From Sclerodactyla briareus (taxonomy: Eukaryota > Echinodermata > Holothuroidea > Dendrochirotida > Sclerodactylidae), in contig JAODTK010005889.1 of assembly GCA_026419785.1 (NCBI GenBank), forward strand, positions 358,501-422,500: 64,000 bases of DNA, in the 5' to 3' direction. The notes beneath the pieces were generated by a model. It saw only the letters and a list, made by a program, of their open reading frames with translations. It was not told where the DNA came from and made no database searches. This document shows positions 31,883-42,960 of the stretch, one piece after another (position 1 is the first letter of the stretch; each line of letters opens with the position of its first letter). The position numbers and the translations under genes were made by a program.

Positions 31883-32980
31883 ATGGCAAGCAAGGTTTAC
31901 AACCCTAAACAAAACCAAAATGTTGAAGAAAGGGAGCAAATCAGATCCGAATCCTCTACACAACAAAATCAGGTGGAGTTCACGCCGCCTGAAGCTGGAA
32001 AAAATGAAGGGAATCTGGAGGCATGTCCGGATACTCAACCCGAGGGTCCTACAGACATGGTGCTTGAAGAGGCATCGTCGGTGGTTACACCGAACACCTC
32101 TCTCGGGTACACAGAGAATATCCTTCATACTCAAGAGGGAGCAAATGAAACAGAAATGGTCTCTGGAGAGGCATCGTCGGTGATATCACCGAACACCTCT
32201 CTAGTGCCTATTGGTGAGTCATGCAGAATACGGAATCTCTCCGCAAGTATGATGATAAGCCATATGGGAAGCACCATGAGAAATAGAAAGAAAAAGGCAT
32301 GAAAGAAGCTGTTGAAGGAGTTGAAGTCATTGACAGTGCCACTTCTGAGGACACGCTCAGACTCCTAGAAGACAGAAACGGGAGAGAGACACTTCTGGTA
32401 CCACTCCCCGTACACCAAACTCACATCAACCAGAAAAGCGAGTTCGTCACGGCGTACAAGCAGGAGCGGTGGATGGTGTAATTATCAGTGCTGGCATAGC
32501 GGAACAACAAAGCCTCATACGCTAAGGTGGTAACCCCTGGCAGCCAGCATTTGCATTTTCCCAAACGGGATGCGGAAGACTGCCAGCTTGTAACCTCTGA
32601 TCTACAGAGTGTGCAGTTGGCAATCAACCGAATCCTGATCAGAACTTCTTCTTCTTTTGGTGCGCATCGGAAGGACTTACCTGCACAATGATAAAGTCCA
32701 TGTCGTATGTAAGGACGAGAAAACTCTGGAGTGGGCCAAACATGTAATCCTGGCAATTGAACCCTCAGAGGAGAACCACCCAGGGTATGAGGCAAGAGGT
32801 CCAAAAGATCTCCCACCAGCAGAGACCTTTGGGGTATGGATCTCCGAGGAAGAGGGGTTGGGTATAGCGGATCTTCTTACGCTGGTGACCGTTGAATTCG
32901 GAACTCCAGCGCAAGCACATGGATATCTGTGGTATGTGCAAAGGGAAAGGCGTAATCGTACATATTGTAGGGGTCCGTGA
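31883..32980 (+). pseudogene. LINE ORF1 remnant
   Basis: The first part (31883-32302, 139 codons, open) is acidic, Ser/Thr/Glu-rich and contains an internal duplication: EEASSVVTPNTSLG and GEASSVISPNTSLV. The second part (32657-32980) reads VHVVCKDEKTLEWAKHVILA, then PGYEARGPKDLPPAETFGVW and HGYLWYVQRE, resembling the C-terminal globular domain of insect and marine-invertebrate LINE ORF1 proteins (DUF4780-like). The two parts are in different frames with stops between them. The product would bind element RNA or single-stranded DNA. Confidence 0.65.
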
Positions 32981-33333
32981 TCCCTCCCTTTCTGGCCTGA
33001 AAAAACTGAACTACCAGCCTATGCAGGGTGCAGAAGGATACGGTTTCAGGGAAAGAAGGTAGCAAGGAAACCCCAGCATTCGACCACATTGGAGAAAGGT
33101 GCAGGGGTCGAACCGACAAAAACCAATCCCGACTGTCACACTGCCAACTCAGAGGAGCCGGAGACTGCCGATTAGGAGGTAGTTGGAGGCACCCGTACAT
33201 GAGCTTGGTAGGAATAGTGAGGGATACATTAAAAACCCAGACATGTCATCTGGGAACAATCATGCTTGGTAATCATGTCAAGCACCAATTACTGGCAAAG
33301 ATGTGGCAGAGTTAAGCCAAAACCACCAGCAGT

Positions 33334-33960
33334 ATGAATAACATTACATGCTGGCAAATGAACTTCATAAGAGGTAAAGCTGCCAGCTATAGCTTGCAAG
33401 AAGTCACCAAACACATTAGGTCTTGGTTAGTCTTTGCTCAAGAACCCTGTACTTATGGTGATTCGGTAAGGGGTACAATCCCTGATTGGAAATTCTTCTT
33501 GGGTAACAAGAAGAGTGACCGTCCTATGCTACTTCAAATCTCAAGTGTCACTTGCTCTTTAGGCTTTCAACTGCTGATCTGGTCGCGGTGAGAGCAGAGA
33601 AGGTGTGCAGGGAGGCGATGTTTGTCTTTGTATCTGCATATATGAATCATGAGCTTCGGCTCATCCACATCTATTCAGGGAGTTGGTGGACTACTGTGAG
33701 AGGAACAATATTCATCTTGTCATCGGGACAGATGCAAATGCACATCATACAGTCTGGGGTTCCTCTGATGTCAATGACAGAGGAGAAGAACTTCTAGAGT
33801 ACTTTGTGAGAGTTAACCTTGATGTCTGTAATGTCGGCAACAGACCGACATTCAGAACAAGGGTTCGTAAAGAAATACTAGATTGACAATAGTGACAAGT
33901 TGGCTTGGAATGTGGTGAATGAGTGGTATGTCAGCGATGTGCCATAATTCTCTGATCACA
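33334..33960 (+). pseudogene. LINE endonuclease (EEP/APE-type) remnant
   Basis: All signature blocks are present across three frames: CWQMNFIRGKAAS (N-terminal Asn block), LVFAQEPCTYGD (Glu of QEP), LVIGTDANAHHTVWGSSDV followed by NDRGEELLEYF (33720-33800, Asp/Asn block, intact for 67 codons at 33683-33886), VGNRPTFRTRV, and WYVSDVP...SDHMLIR (33928-33970, the SDH block). This enzyme nicks target DNA to prime reverse transcription. Frameshifts near 33550, 33680 and 33890 inactivate it. Confidence 0.85.
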
Positions 33961-34249
33961 TGTTGATTAGGTCACAGTGAAAAGCAGTATTACCAAAAAT
34001 GTAGAAATGGTCAAAAACATCCGTCGTACATGCTGGAACAAGTATGTGGATGAAGTCGATCAGAGATTATCTGGAGTTAGTTGGACACCAGAGTTAACCT
34101 CCGCAGAAGAGGTGGAAGACCTCTCCCAGAAGGTCCAGAGTGCTGTTATTCACTCTTTTGAGGCAGCTGCCCATTGCGGAAGCTGCGAAGCGGAAATGTG
34201 AATACCTGGTGGAATGCGGAGTAGGAAGTCTCAGAAAAGAGGCGCGCCG

Positions 34250-35950
34250 GGCAAACCGCAGAGCATTTGACTAACAATGAAGGTGATTGGGAAGCCAAGA
34301 GGTTGGCCCAAAAGCGATTTAAATCTGCGGTTAGGAATGCAAAGAGGCATTCTTGGCGGCAGTTTACAGAGTCAATGGGAGGGCAATCCCATATCTAAAT
34401 TGGTGAAAGCACTTCGACGGGATAATACAGCCAAAGCTAGCTGTGTACGGGATACTGTTGGTGTATATACAGATACGCAGGAGAAAACATTGAACTGTCT
34501 GTTGACAGCCTCCCGCCAGGCAGTAAGGAGTTAGATAACAACCAGACAGATGGGTCCACCAGTGGCAACACTTGCTTGGTTGAAGATTTAAACTCTCGGC
34601 AATCATTGGCTATGAAGAAGGCGAATGAAGGCTGCAGTTGGAGGATTTCAAGCATTCTCCAAGTCCACCGGGACCGGTCGTATAGCTCTAGTACTGTTGC
34701 AGAAAAGAAAGGCTAGAATGTTCTAAAGCGATACTACCAGGTACTCTTTTCAGAGGTTTCCATGAGGTGCGCTCACATCCAAGAGCCTGGAGAGAGGGCA
34801 CTGGTGTCTTCTTCTAAGCCAGGAAAGAATACCTATCACGAAGTGAAGTCTTCCCGAATGATAACGTTAACATCATTTCAGTTGAAAGGTTTAGTGAAAC
34901 GTCCTTCATTCTTCACACTTGAACGAGGAAGTTGACATCTACAATGTCCCGCTTCTCCAAGACGCCGTTTGGTTTCAGAGCAGGAGTATCCACAGAAACT
35001 GCTCTGCATAAATTTGTATGATGCGTTATCGAGCAGCATTTGCCAAAAAAAAGAAAATGGAACTGGTAATTTTTGGGAAAGTAGGTGCCAATGTAACAAT
35101 TTAAAAAGCACCACCAGATTCATTTTAAGCTGAAGGTTGCCCCCCCCTGGACTCCATTGGATAGATGATATGGTGATGAAGAATCGAAACGATTCAAGTG
35201 AATGGTGTTCGGTGCTAAGGTCAAGCGGGAATTGATGAAGGGAAATCCCCAAGGTGATATCTGTCCCCTTTATTATTGGAACTGTCGCTATCAACTACAA
35301 TTTAGTGGAGCTCCAAAACAGTTATGACCATTTATGCCAAAGCGTATGCGGATGACCTGGCTATACTTCAGGTACGAGTGATCTGTGGGCATCAGAATAT
35401 CTTGCAGAGGGCGCTCAACGTTGCAGCGGATTGGGCTCAGAAGGACGAGCTGCAATTCAGTCTAGTAAGACCGAGTTAATCCTGTTTACTCACAAGAGGG
35501 AATCCCAATATGGGTGACCTCTGGATGAACAGGCAAGATAACTTAACTTATCCACAGAGGCAAAACTGCAGGGCGGATATCCTGGCCAGTAAGCCACGGT
35601 GGAAAAAACCACAGTTACACAGTAGCCCAAAAAGGCAACTGAGCCCTTAGTGCAATGCCAAGCGACTTGTAGGCAAAACGTGGGGACTCAAGCCAAAAAT
35701 GATGAAGTGGGTATACACGGTATGGTGCGTCCTATCATGACGTATCCGTGTTGTATCCTGGATTAGTGTGTTTAGTGAAAACTGTACTTAAGGAATATCT
35801 TCTCAAGGTTGCAGAGGTTAGAATGCATGATAGATCTCAATCAGCGTGCGTTTGCGAGCACCCCAACTGCGGCCCTTAGAAAGCTGTTGAAACTCATGCC
35901 GATCGAAAAGCTCATTGAAGCAGAGGCGGTCAGGGGATCATATCGTATAC
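34250..35950 (+). pseudogene. LINE reverse transcriptase remnant
   Basis: Strongly decayed. The catalytic YADD box is visible as KAYADDLAILQ (35339-35371; YADD at 35345-35356), followed by ALNVAADWAQKDELQFS (about 35414-35465). The post-RT segment QRAFASTPTAALRKLLKLMP then IEKLIEAEAVRGSYR (about 35840-35945) is well preserved. Palm-domain blocks upstream are only traces (STETALHKFV-like at about 34990). Confidence 0.75.
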
Positions 35951-36189
35951 AACAGGCGGGGCTTTGAACCGTAGAAGCCGTTGGTACTTTCGTAATAACT
36001 AAAAATAAGAGAGTCATGTGACGTTTCCAATAACGCTAGACAAATCTATCGCTTCTGCATATGCCAGCTGACCGAGTGAATAAAACCAGATATCATCAAG
36101 AATTTTGATGCCTAGTTGGAGCGCAACGGCTGCAATCGAATTTGAAAGTGAAAGTAGCTTACAACACGACACGGTTCGTGTTATAACAG

Positions 36190-36900
36190 AATATACAGAT
36201 GGGTTCAAGCTTGATGAAAGAGTTGGTGCAGGTGCTAGAGTAGAGTATCGTCCAAATTTATGTCAGTGAGGACTCACTTCTCGGAAAACACTGAGTACTG
36301 TTTTCTAAGCAGGAAGTCTTAGCAATATCACATGTAGCTAAGAAGAAATGTTTGAGGAAGGATTCCAGAACGAAAAAACATCTGCATCGGTCTGATAGTC
36401 AGGATGCTTTAAGGCAAATAGATAGCAAATATGGTACATGCTGATCGTGTTTGCTATGAGGAAGGACAAACCTAAATAATTAGGAGCTTCAAATAGTCTC
36501 CTTGTTGCCTGGATACCAGGTCATATGTGTGTCCAAGGCAATGAAGAAGCTAATAAGTTGCGATACAGGGGACGGGGCAGAGCTCTCGATTGAGGAGCCT
36601 GAGCCTTTTGTTCCTGACCCATATGCTAGTGTGGGGAGAGATCAAGGATGGTCCATGAAACATGGAGGGTTTCATGTGATCAGGAGTCGGGAGGAATGTG
36701 TAAAGAACCGAAGGAATTATGTAGGGGGGGCCTCGGCTCACCTAAGCAAGAAGAAAGAAAATTCTCTCTGTCTTAGCAGGAGAATCAATAAATCTAGTGT
36801 TACAGACACTGTATCTTCAGATCCACCCGTAAAACAATGTGGGTCGAGCAAGGGCATCAACTTACCCGAAATGTGGGAGGGATTGGAGAGGGAACACCCT
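36190..36900 (+). pseudogene. LINE RNase H and C-terminal tail remnant
   Basis: YTDGFKLDERVGAGARVEY (about 36192-36248) is the first RNase H block with its catalytic Asp. WIPGHMCVQGNEEANKL (about 36510-36560) is the last block, with the His and second acidic region. The tail at 36560-36900 is an open frame (within 36502-36903, 133 codons) without further recognisable domain. RNase H would remove RNA from the cDNA hybrid. Confidence 0.75.
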
Positions 36901-37184
36901 TGACACTATGTAGGCAGGTGTTCCTTTATCAGGGCACTCGAAAAACGAATGTTCTGGAAAGTACAAACTACCACATCAGAAATGTGGTAGCAGCTATCTA
37001 ATTATAACCAAATGGCTTCGTACTGGGTGCAGGACAGGAGTCTCACAGAGTATTGATGACTTGTAAGAAGCTTTGTAGCTTCAAAGGGGATTTGCAATGG
37101 TGGCCAATTTTGTGGCCCTGCCGTGCTGCGCATGTGTCAGATATGGTTAAATGTCTGACACCACCTTCCCCTAATATAATAATG

Positions 37185-38301
37185 AAAAATTGCCCCCGCG
37201 GTCTCCACAAAAACACTGGGTTCTGTACTTCCCATCGGAAAAGCTGCATACTAAATTTTAATCCTGATTCGAGTCAGGCACTCTAGACTTCCTGTACTTA
37301 TCGTGTCAAATGTTCAGACTTTCCTTGACGTCAGGATGACTTTTGATCTGACCCCCAAAAACAATAGGTTATCATGTGCTCATGCCGGAGAACCATCTAC
37401 CAAGTATGAGCTTCATCCATAAGTGGGATCAAATTATCATGTTGAGGTAATTAAGCTAAAATTTTCCAAACTATCAATTTGCCCAATTTCCCCCAAATCG
37501 ACCCCAATTAACACCAAGAACAATAGGGTACACGAACTCTCCATAAGAAGCTGCATAACAAATTCAAACCTGATCAATTACATTCCTAGACTTATTATGT
37601 TAACAAATGTTTCAGGCTTTGGCCTCTCTTGACCTAGAGGACCTCCGACCCGGACCCCAAAAAAACAATAGGGATGATTTATCATTATGGGGAACCATAT
37701 ACCAAGTATGAGCTTCATCATCCAAGTGGGATCGAGTTGTCGTATTATCGAGCTAAAATTCCCCCATTTATCAATTTTGCACAATCTCCCCAGAAACTGC
37801 CACCAAATTTACCATAAGAACAATAAGGGTCTGCACTCCATGGGCTAAGAAAACTGCCTAACAAATATCAACTTTTGAACGGACCAGGCATTCTGAACTT
37901 ATCATGCTAACAAGATTTTCAGACTTTGACCTCTCTTGACCTCAGGTGACCTTTGACCTGACCCTAAAACGATGGGGGACCAGGACGCATTCTGGGGAAC
38001 CCATATACTGAATATGAGCTCTATCCATCCAGGTGGGATGAAGATATTGTGTTAACGACTAAAATTTGCCAAATTTGTCATTTTTCACAATTCCCCAATT
38101 CGTTCCCAAATCTGACTCAAATTTCACCAAAAAACAATACGATTCTCCATAAGAAAGCTGCATACCGAATTTCAACCTGATATCAAACCAAGCGTTCCGG
38201 ACTTTGGTGGACAAGATTTTCAGACTTTGACCTCTCTTGACCTCAGGTGACCTTTGACCTGACCAAAACAATAGGTACATGTACTCATCACAGGGAACCA
38301 T
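37185..38301 (+). repeat. TGACCT satellite, array part 2 (about 3.6 units)
   Basis: Unit landmarks (AAGTATGAGC or AATATGAGC) fall at 37402, 37703 and 38011, spacing 301 and 308. Perfect TGACCTTTGACCT pairs lie at 37947-37959 and 38248-38260. The array stops at ...GGGAACCAT (38301), exactly where a LINE begins. Confidence 0.9.
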
Positions 38302-38344
38302 AGGGGTCCATTTACCGGCATGATCGTGATCACCAGATTACTGG

Positions 38345-38990
38345 AAAGTCGCAGGGAAGAGGTGTTTGTTTTCTGGTCAACGATAACTGGTGTAAGGACG
38401 TGAGAATAATTTCTCAGGGAACCACAACATGGCATATTATCATGATCAAATGCAGGCCATTCTACATTCCTCGCGAGTTTGTCAGTGACTCTGACAGCAG
38501 CATACATTCATCCTCGTGCTAATGCAACCATAGCAACAGAGAGCCTGCGAGAGATTATTTCTAATTGTGAGAACTCCGACCCGAACACCCTATCCATTGT
38601 TGTGGGTGATTTTAATCATGCTAATCTGAGAACTCAATGCCTGAATTGAAGCAGCATGTGACTTGCCCCACTCGTGGTAACAACACCCTAGATCATTGCT
38701 ACTGTAAAGTTAAGAATATATACAAGTCAGTTTCGCGAGCTGAGCATTGGGACGCTGATAAAGACACGGTATTTTTCATTCCGGTTTACAAACAGGAGAT
38801 TAAAGTCACCAAGCAGTTAAAGAACGGTCAGGTATGGACTCAGACAGCAATCGATAAGCTGCAGGGAATGCTTCGAAGTTTACAGATTGGAATCGGTTTT
38901 TTTTTAAAGCCGAAATGGACTGGCTCGTTCACGGATACCGTTACCGCGTATATCGATTTTCTGCCAGGACATCTGTATACCAACTAAGAC
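38345..38990 (+). pseudogene. Endonuclease and linker of the CR1/L2-like LINE
   Basis: Blocks seen across frames: FVNDNWCKDV-like (about 38375-38400), YIHPRANATIATESLREI (about 38505-38555), LSIVVGDFNHANLR (about 38590-38628, catalytic Asp and Asn), VTCPTRGNNTLDHCY (about 38657-38701, the LDH block), and the linker KQLKNGQVWTQTAIDKLQGM (about 38811-38870). The frame at 38637-38987 is open for 116 codons. The N-terminal endonuclease motifs appear to be missing, so the copy may be 5'-truncated. Confidence 0.8.
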
Positions 38991-39189
38991 AGTACTCGAT
39001 TCCAACAACAATAAACCCGTGGTGTAATAAAAGCAAGTTCCAAAGCGAAAATCAGGGCCAAGGATGAAGCGTATAGGACTAAATCCACTGATCCTGATAA
39101 ATACCACGGCGCGAAGTCTGACTAAGGAGGAGTCATCGGAGCAAAAAGAGACGGAAGGACCTTGTCGAGCGGCCGTTCGATACTAACAT

Positions 39190-40760
39190 CCCAGAGGAAG
39201 CATGGGCGAATATCGGGGAGATTACCTGCTATATAAAGGGGTGAAGGGAGTGGTCAGCGAATCTGATGACTCGGAGCTGCCAGACAAGCTGAATGAATTT
39301 TACTCGCGATTCGACAAAGAAAATAACAGCCAACCAACCCCAGCGAATAACCCAGATGTAACTGCACCATTCGTCATCGACGTGACCTCGGTGAGGGATA
39401 ATTTCGAGCGACTCAACGAAACGTAAAGCTCCGGGACCTGATGGCTTACTCCAAAACTGCTCAAAGCATGTGCTGAACAACTCGCGGGCGTATACAGGAT
39501 ATATTTCATTTAACTGGTCACTGAGAGGTTGAAGGACCCGGTCATTCAAAGACGCCGTTATCGTACCTTTTCGAGAGGGGAGGAATGGATCAATTGGAAT
39601 GATTTTCGACCGTTGCATTAACAACTGCACCGATGAAAACATTTGAACGTTACAAAACACGTTGTATTCTGTTTTTATCAAGTCGCTTTGTACTGATGAT
39701 TTGGATCCTTCCAATTCCTATCGGATAATCGGGTCGGTTGTGAGGATGCTATTTCCCTATGGCTACATAAAACCTGGTCCCTGAGGAGAGAAATGTCTTA
39801 CGCCGCGCGTACTTTTTAGATTATAGTTCAGCTTTAAACACTATTATTCCTTCGCAGTACATTTGAAACATTAGAACACATGGAATTTCCCTCCTCTACT
39901 GTGACTGGATCCTTGATTTCCTACTGGAGCGCAAACAGATTGTGAAAGTCGGTGACAACTGCTCATCTGCCGTTTTCTCAGCACGGGCACCCCACAAGGA
40001 TGGTTGTACTTTTCCCATTGCTTTACTCCCCTGTTCACTCATGATTGTGCAGCCGTTCATCAAATTCCAGATTCATCTTAAAAACTTCGCAGACGGAAAC
40101 ACAGGGACGGCTTGATTCATCAATATGAAGATGAGAGGACTACGCGATTGAGGTGAATCTCCTGGGTGAAGTGGTGCAAAGAAACAACCTACTATCAAAT
40201 GTAGACAAAACTAAGAACTGATGTAGACTTTAGGCGAAAGAGAAATATGAAGGACCCTCTCATCAGTATGGTTCGTGTAGAGCAGGTTCGATTCGTATCA
40301 AATTGCTTGCGATCATTATCATGGAGCTACTTCATCTTGGAATATTGATTCAGATGAGGTACTGAAGAAGGGGCGCCAGAGACCATTCTTTTTACGGACT
40401 CTTAAATCTTATGGTGTTAATGAACGGATTTGAGTGAATTTTTACCGTGCAATTATTGAGAGCATTTTACGACAAATATCTTAGTCTGGTTTGGTCGTGT
40501 TAGTCGAAGGGATCGTGATAAACTACAATCCGTAATCAGAAATGCGGAAAGCATTATTGGCACTAAGCCTGACCTCCTCTGCACGTACTCCACAAAGAAA
40601 GGGCATGAAGCTGTTAATTGACATTATGTCAGACGAATTCCATTCAGCCTGAGTATTTTAGTTTCTTCTTCAGCCATAGATGAGGGCTTCTAGGGGTTCT
40701 AAACGTTTTACTAACACTTTTTACCCTTCTGCTGTGAAATGTTTTAAAGCCCATGAATAG
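39190..40760 (+). pseudogene. Reverse transcriptase of the CR1/L2-like LINE
   Basis: In order: LNEFYSRFDKENNSQPTP (39289-39340), KLRDLMAY-like KAAGPDG block (about 39425), MKTFERY (about 39635), FLDYSSALNTIIPSQY (about 39813-39860, palm block with catalytic Asp), CDWILDFLLERKQIVKVGDN (about 39900-39958), FADGNTG (about 40085-40105, where the usual FADD is changed), LLSNVDKTK (about 40190), and the tail RPFFLRTLKSYGVNERI (about 40380-40430), ending with NTFYPSAVKCFK (about 40715-40750). Substituted and frameshifted catalytic blocks make it inactive. Confidence 0.85.
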
Positions 40761-41013
40761 TAGTTAGGTTTGTAACCGTTGAGTCTTTACTGGGTGTATC
40801 GTTTCGTGTTATATTCCAGGTGCATTTATTTCTAATAGTGACGTCCCTTTAAATATTTTTTTCATGATAGTTCATTGTATATTTAAGGTTTCACATAATC
40901 ACCCATTCATTTTAATGTTCACGTTCATGTAATTTCAACTTTTTATATCATTTTCAGAGCTCTTGTGTTCACACAAGTTCATGTTAATTTATGTGCAATT
41001 GGTTGAAGTGTAA

Positions 41014-41038
41014 ATAATATATCTATCTATCTATCTAT
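41014..41038 (+). repeat. (ATCT)n LINE 3' tail
   Basis: Five ATCT units close the CR1/L2-like LINE and abut the satellite. Short tandem tails of this kind are typical of CR1/L2 insertions. Confidence 0.8.
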
Positions 41039-41715
41039 ATACCAAGTATGAGCTTAATTTACCAGGTGGGATGAAGTGATCGTGTTAATCTAGCTCAAAT
41101 TGCCAAATTATCAACTTGGCCCACACTCCCAATTTCCCCCCAATTACACCGAGAACATATGAACCCCATACTCTCCACAAGAAGCGGCATACCAAATTTA
41201 AAGTCTGATAGGATCATTGTGGCATGCACTCTAGACTATCGTGTTAACAATATTTCACACTTGACCTCTCTTGACATCAAATGACCTCGACCCGACCCCA
41301 AGAGATAAGGATCAGTTACTCGTTGTAGGGGGAGTCCATATACAAAGTATGAGCTACTCCATCCAAGTGGGGTCGAGTTATCCTAATTAAACGAGCGAAA
41401 AATTTGCCAATCAGTCAAAAAAAAGTCACCAATCCCCATTTCCCCCCAAATCTACCCTAGGTCGCACCAAAAAAAAAAAAACGGGTTGCTGTAATCCCCA
41501 AAGCAGCTGCATACCAAAAATTCAATCTGATCAGACCAGGTATTCTGTGCTTATCGTGTTAACAAGATTTCTAGACTTTGACCTCTCCTGACTCAGAGGA
41601 CCCTGACATGACCACAAAACATAGCTCTTCATGTAATCATCAGGGGAACTATTCACCAAGTTATGAACTTCAATCCATCCAAGTGGGGTCGAGGTATTCT
41701 GTTAACCCCCCCCAA
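41039..41715 (+). repeat. TGACCT satellite, array part 3 (about 2.2 units)
   Basis: The array resumes with ATACCAAGTATGAGC. Landmarks fall at 41045, 41346 and 41658 (spacing 301 and 312). It ends in a C run at 41708. Confidence 0.9.
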
Positions 41716-41913
41716 TGCCTAGGCGTCCATGCACGCGCATACACACATGACACGCGCACGCACCCACACACGATGGTCATGACTGCATTGATTCCTCTGA
41801 CTTCGTCAATGAATAACAAAGGAATCCAATGCTGTTATAGTTCAATAATGAGCGTCCAAACCTCAGAATATAGCAAGACTGGAAGCAACCGTAGAGCCAA
41901 AACACGGAGCTTG

Positions 41914-42270
41914 GTTCTTCAGCTCAGATATCGCGACCCGCCACACATCAATCCAGTGACGCCATGACTCCATATGCCATCCGAGGAGTCTCCTGACTTC
42001 TACCTTTAGTCCCACTTTTTAAAACGAAAGATTAAAGGCCTTGAGTCATTCGATGTTATGTGTCTAATTTGCATATTTTATGCGAAAAAATTTCAGGTTT
42101 TATTGGATTTCAATGTAACCTGCAGGGTCGAGGTTTACCTCAAATCCCGGAAATCCTAAATTACTTAGATTCGGGTCACCGGATGCGAGATTCGAATTTC
42201 AGCGGATTTCGCTGTGAAAACTTAGTGGTATAGCTCTCCTTTGGTCCAACATTGCTGTTAAAAATGGATT
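41914..42270 (+). repeat. Direct repeat R4, copy A
   Basis: It shares CTTCAGCTCAGATATCGCGA, CGATGTTATG.../ATTCGATGT, TTTATGCGAAAA, TACTTAGATTCGGG, CACCGGATGCGAGATTC and AATTTCAGCGGATTTCG with 42614-42960, in order, at an offset of 696 bp. No coding content. Confidence 0.85.
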
Positions 42271-42613
42271 GTCGTTAATCGAATAAATCTCGTAAACAAT
42301 ATACTGCACCCAGCATTTAGATTGAATTGAAACCAAATGGTATTCAAGCATTTTCCGTTAAATAAAATGACTAATAATATTGAAAGTATGTGCTACGATG
42401 TGAACCGAGTTGTGCTGCACCTTACGATATTTTGTCGTGACGTCATGCAAAATCGCCGTCGCTTGTTCGTTCGCTGGAAGATAGGCAGCGACAATCCATC
42501 TTTAACAGAAAATTGAGGTCACAGAGGGCGTTCAGCGTTCTGATAGCCATATCTATACGAACTCGGTGTGTAATTTTCAGAAAATGTGGGATGGTTCTAC
42601 ATTCAGCTAGGGT

Positions 42614-42960
42614 CTTCAGCTTAGATATCGCGACCGCCCCACACCTCCACTATCAAGGAAGTCATGACTCTATTATGCCAGTCCGAGGCGGTGTCTACTG
42701 ACTTCGACCTTTTAGTCCACTTTTTTTTAAACAAAGATTCAAGGCTTTGGGTCATTCGATGTGCTAAAATAGCATCTTTTATGCGAAAATTCAGAGTTTG
42801 GTGGATTTCCATTGTAAACCTGCATGTATCCCGAAATTCTAAATAAGGTACTTAGATTCGGGGGCACCGGATGCGAGATTCTGAATTTCAGCGGATTTCG
42901 ATGCATTTCGATAGCTTACCTTTGGTCCCAACAGTAGTATGTAAAATGATGGTTCTGGAT
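42614..42960 (+). repeat. Direct repeat R4, copy B
   Basis: Second copy of the repeat at 41914-42270, about 80 percent similar by eye. The flanking sequence at 43000-43030 has a short duplicated CCCAAGGGTCTCTCT/GGTCTCTCT word. Confidence 0.85.

Larger units (their letters stand above)
31791..37184 (+). mobile_element. LINE with ORF1, AP-type endonuclease, RT and RNase H; degenerate, nested in satellite
   Basis: A nearly complete but frameshifted non-LTR element in plus orientation, with satellite sequence on both sides. It encodes a nucleic-acid-binding ORF1 product and a polyprotein that nicks the target and reverse-transcribes the element RNA. Domains in order: ORF1 (31883-32980), endonuclease (33334-33960), RT (about 34900-35900) and RNase H (about 36190-36560). 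The domain set fits the I/Jockey-like superfamily. Each domain is split over several frames, so no functional protein is expected. Ends are approximate: the left end is where the satellite stops after TTCACCATTCTC, the right end is where it resumes after AATGAAAAATTGC. Confidence 0.85.
38302..41038 (+). mobile_element. CR1/L2-like LINE, degenerate, inserted within a satellite unit
   Basis: Joining the left flank ...GGGAACCAT to the right flank ATACCAAGTATGAGC re-creates a normal satellite unit (compare GGAACCATATACCAAGTATG at 37690-37710), so the borders are well placed at 38301/38302 and 41038/41039. Inside are an AP-type endonuclease (from about 38350), a linker, an RT (about 39440-40110), a C-terminal tail ending at about 40755, a 3' untranslated part and a terminal (ATCT)n repeat. 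Numerous frameshifts are present. The layout and motifs match the CR1/L2/Rex1-type group found in fishes and marine invertebrates. Confidence 0.9.
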
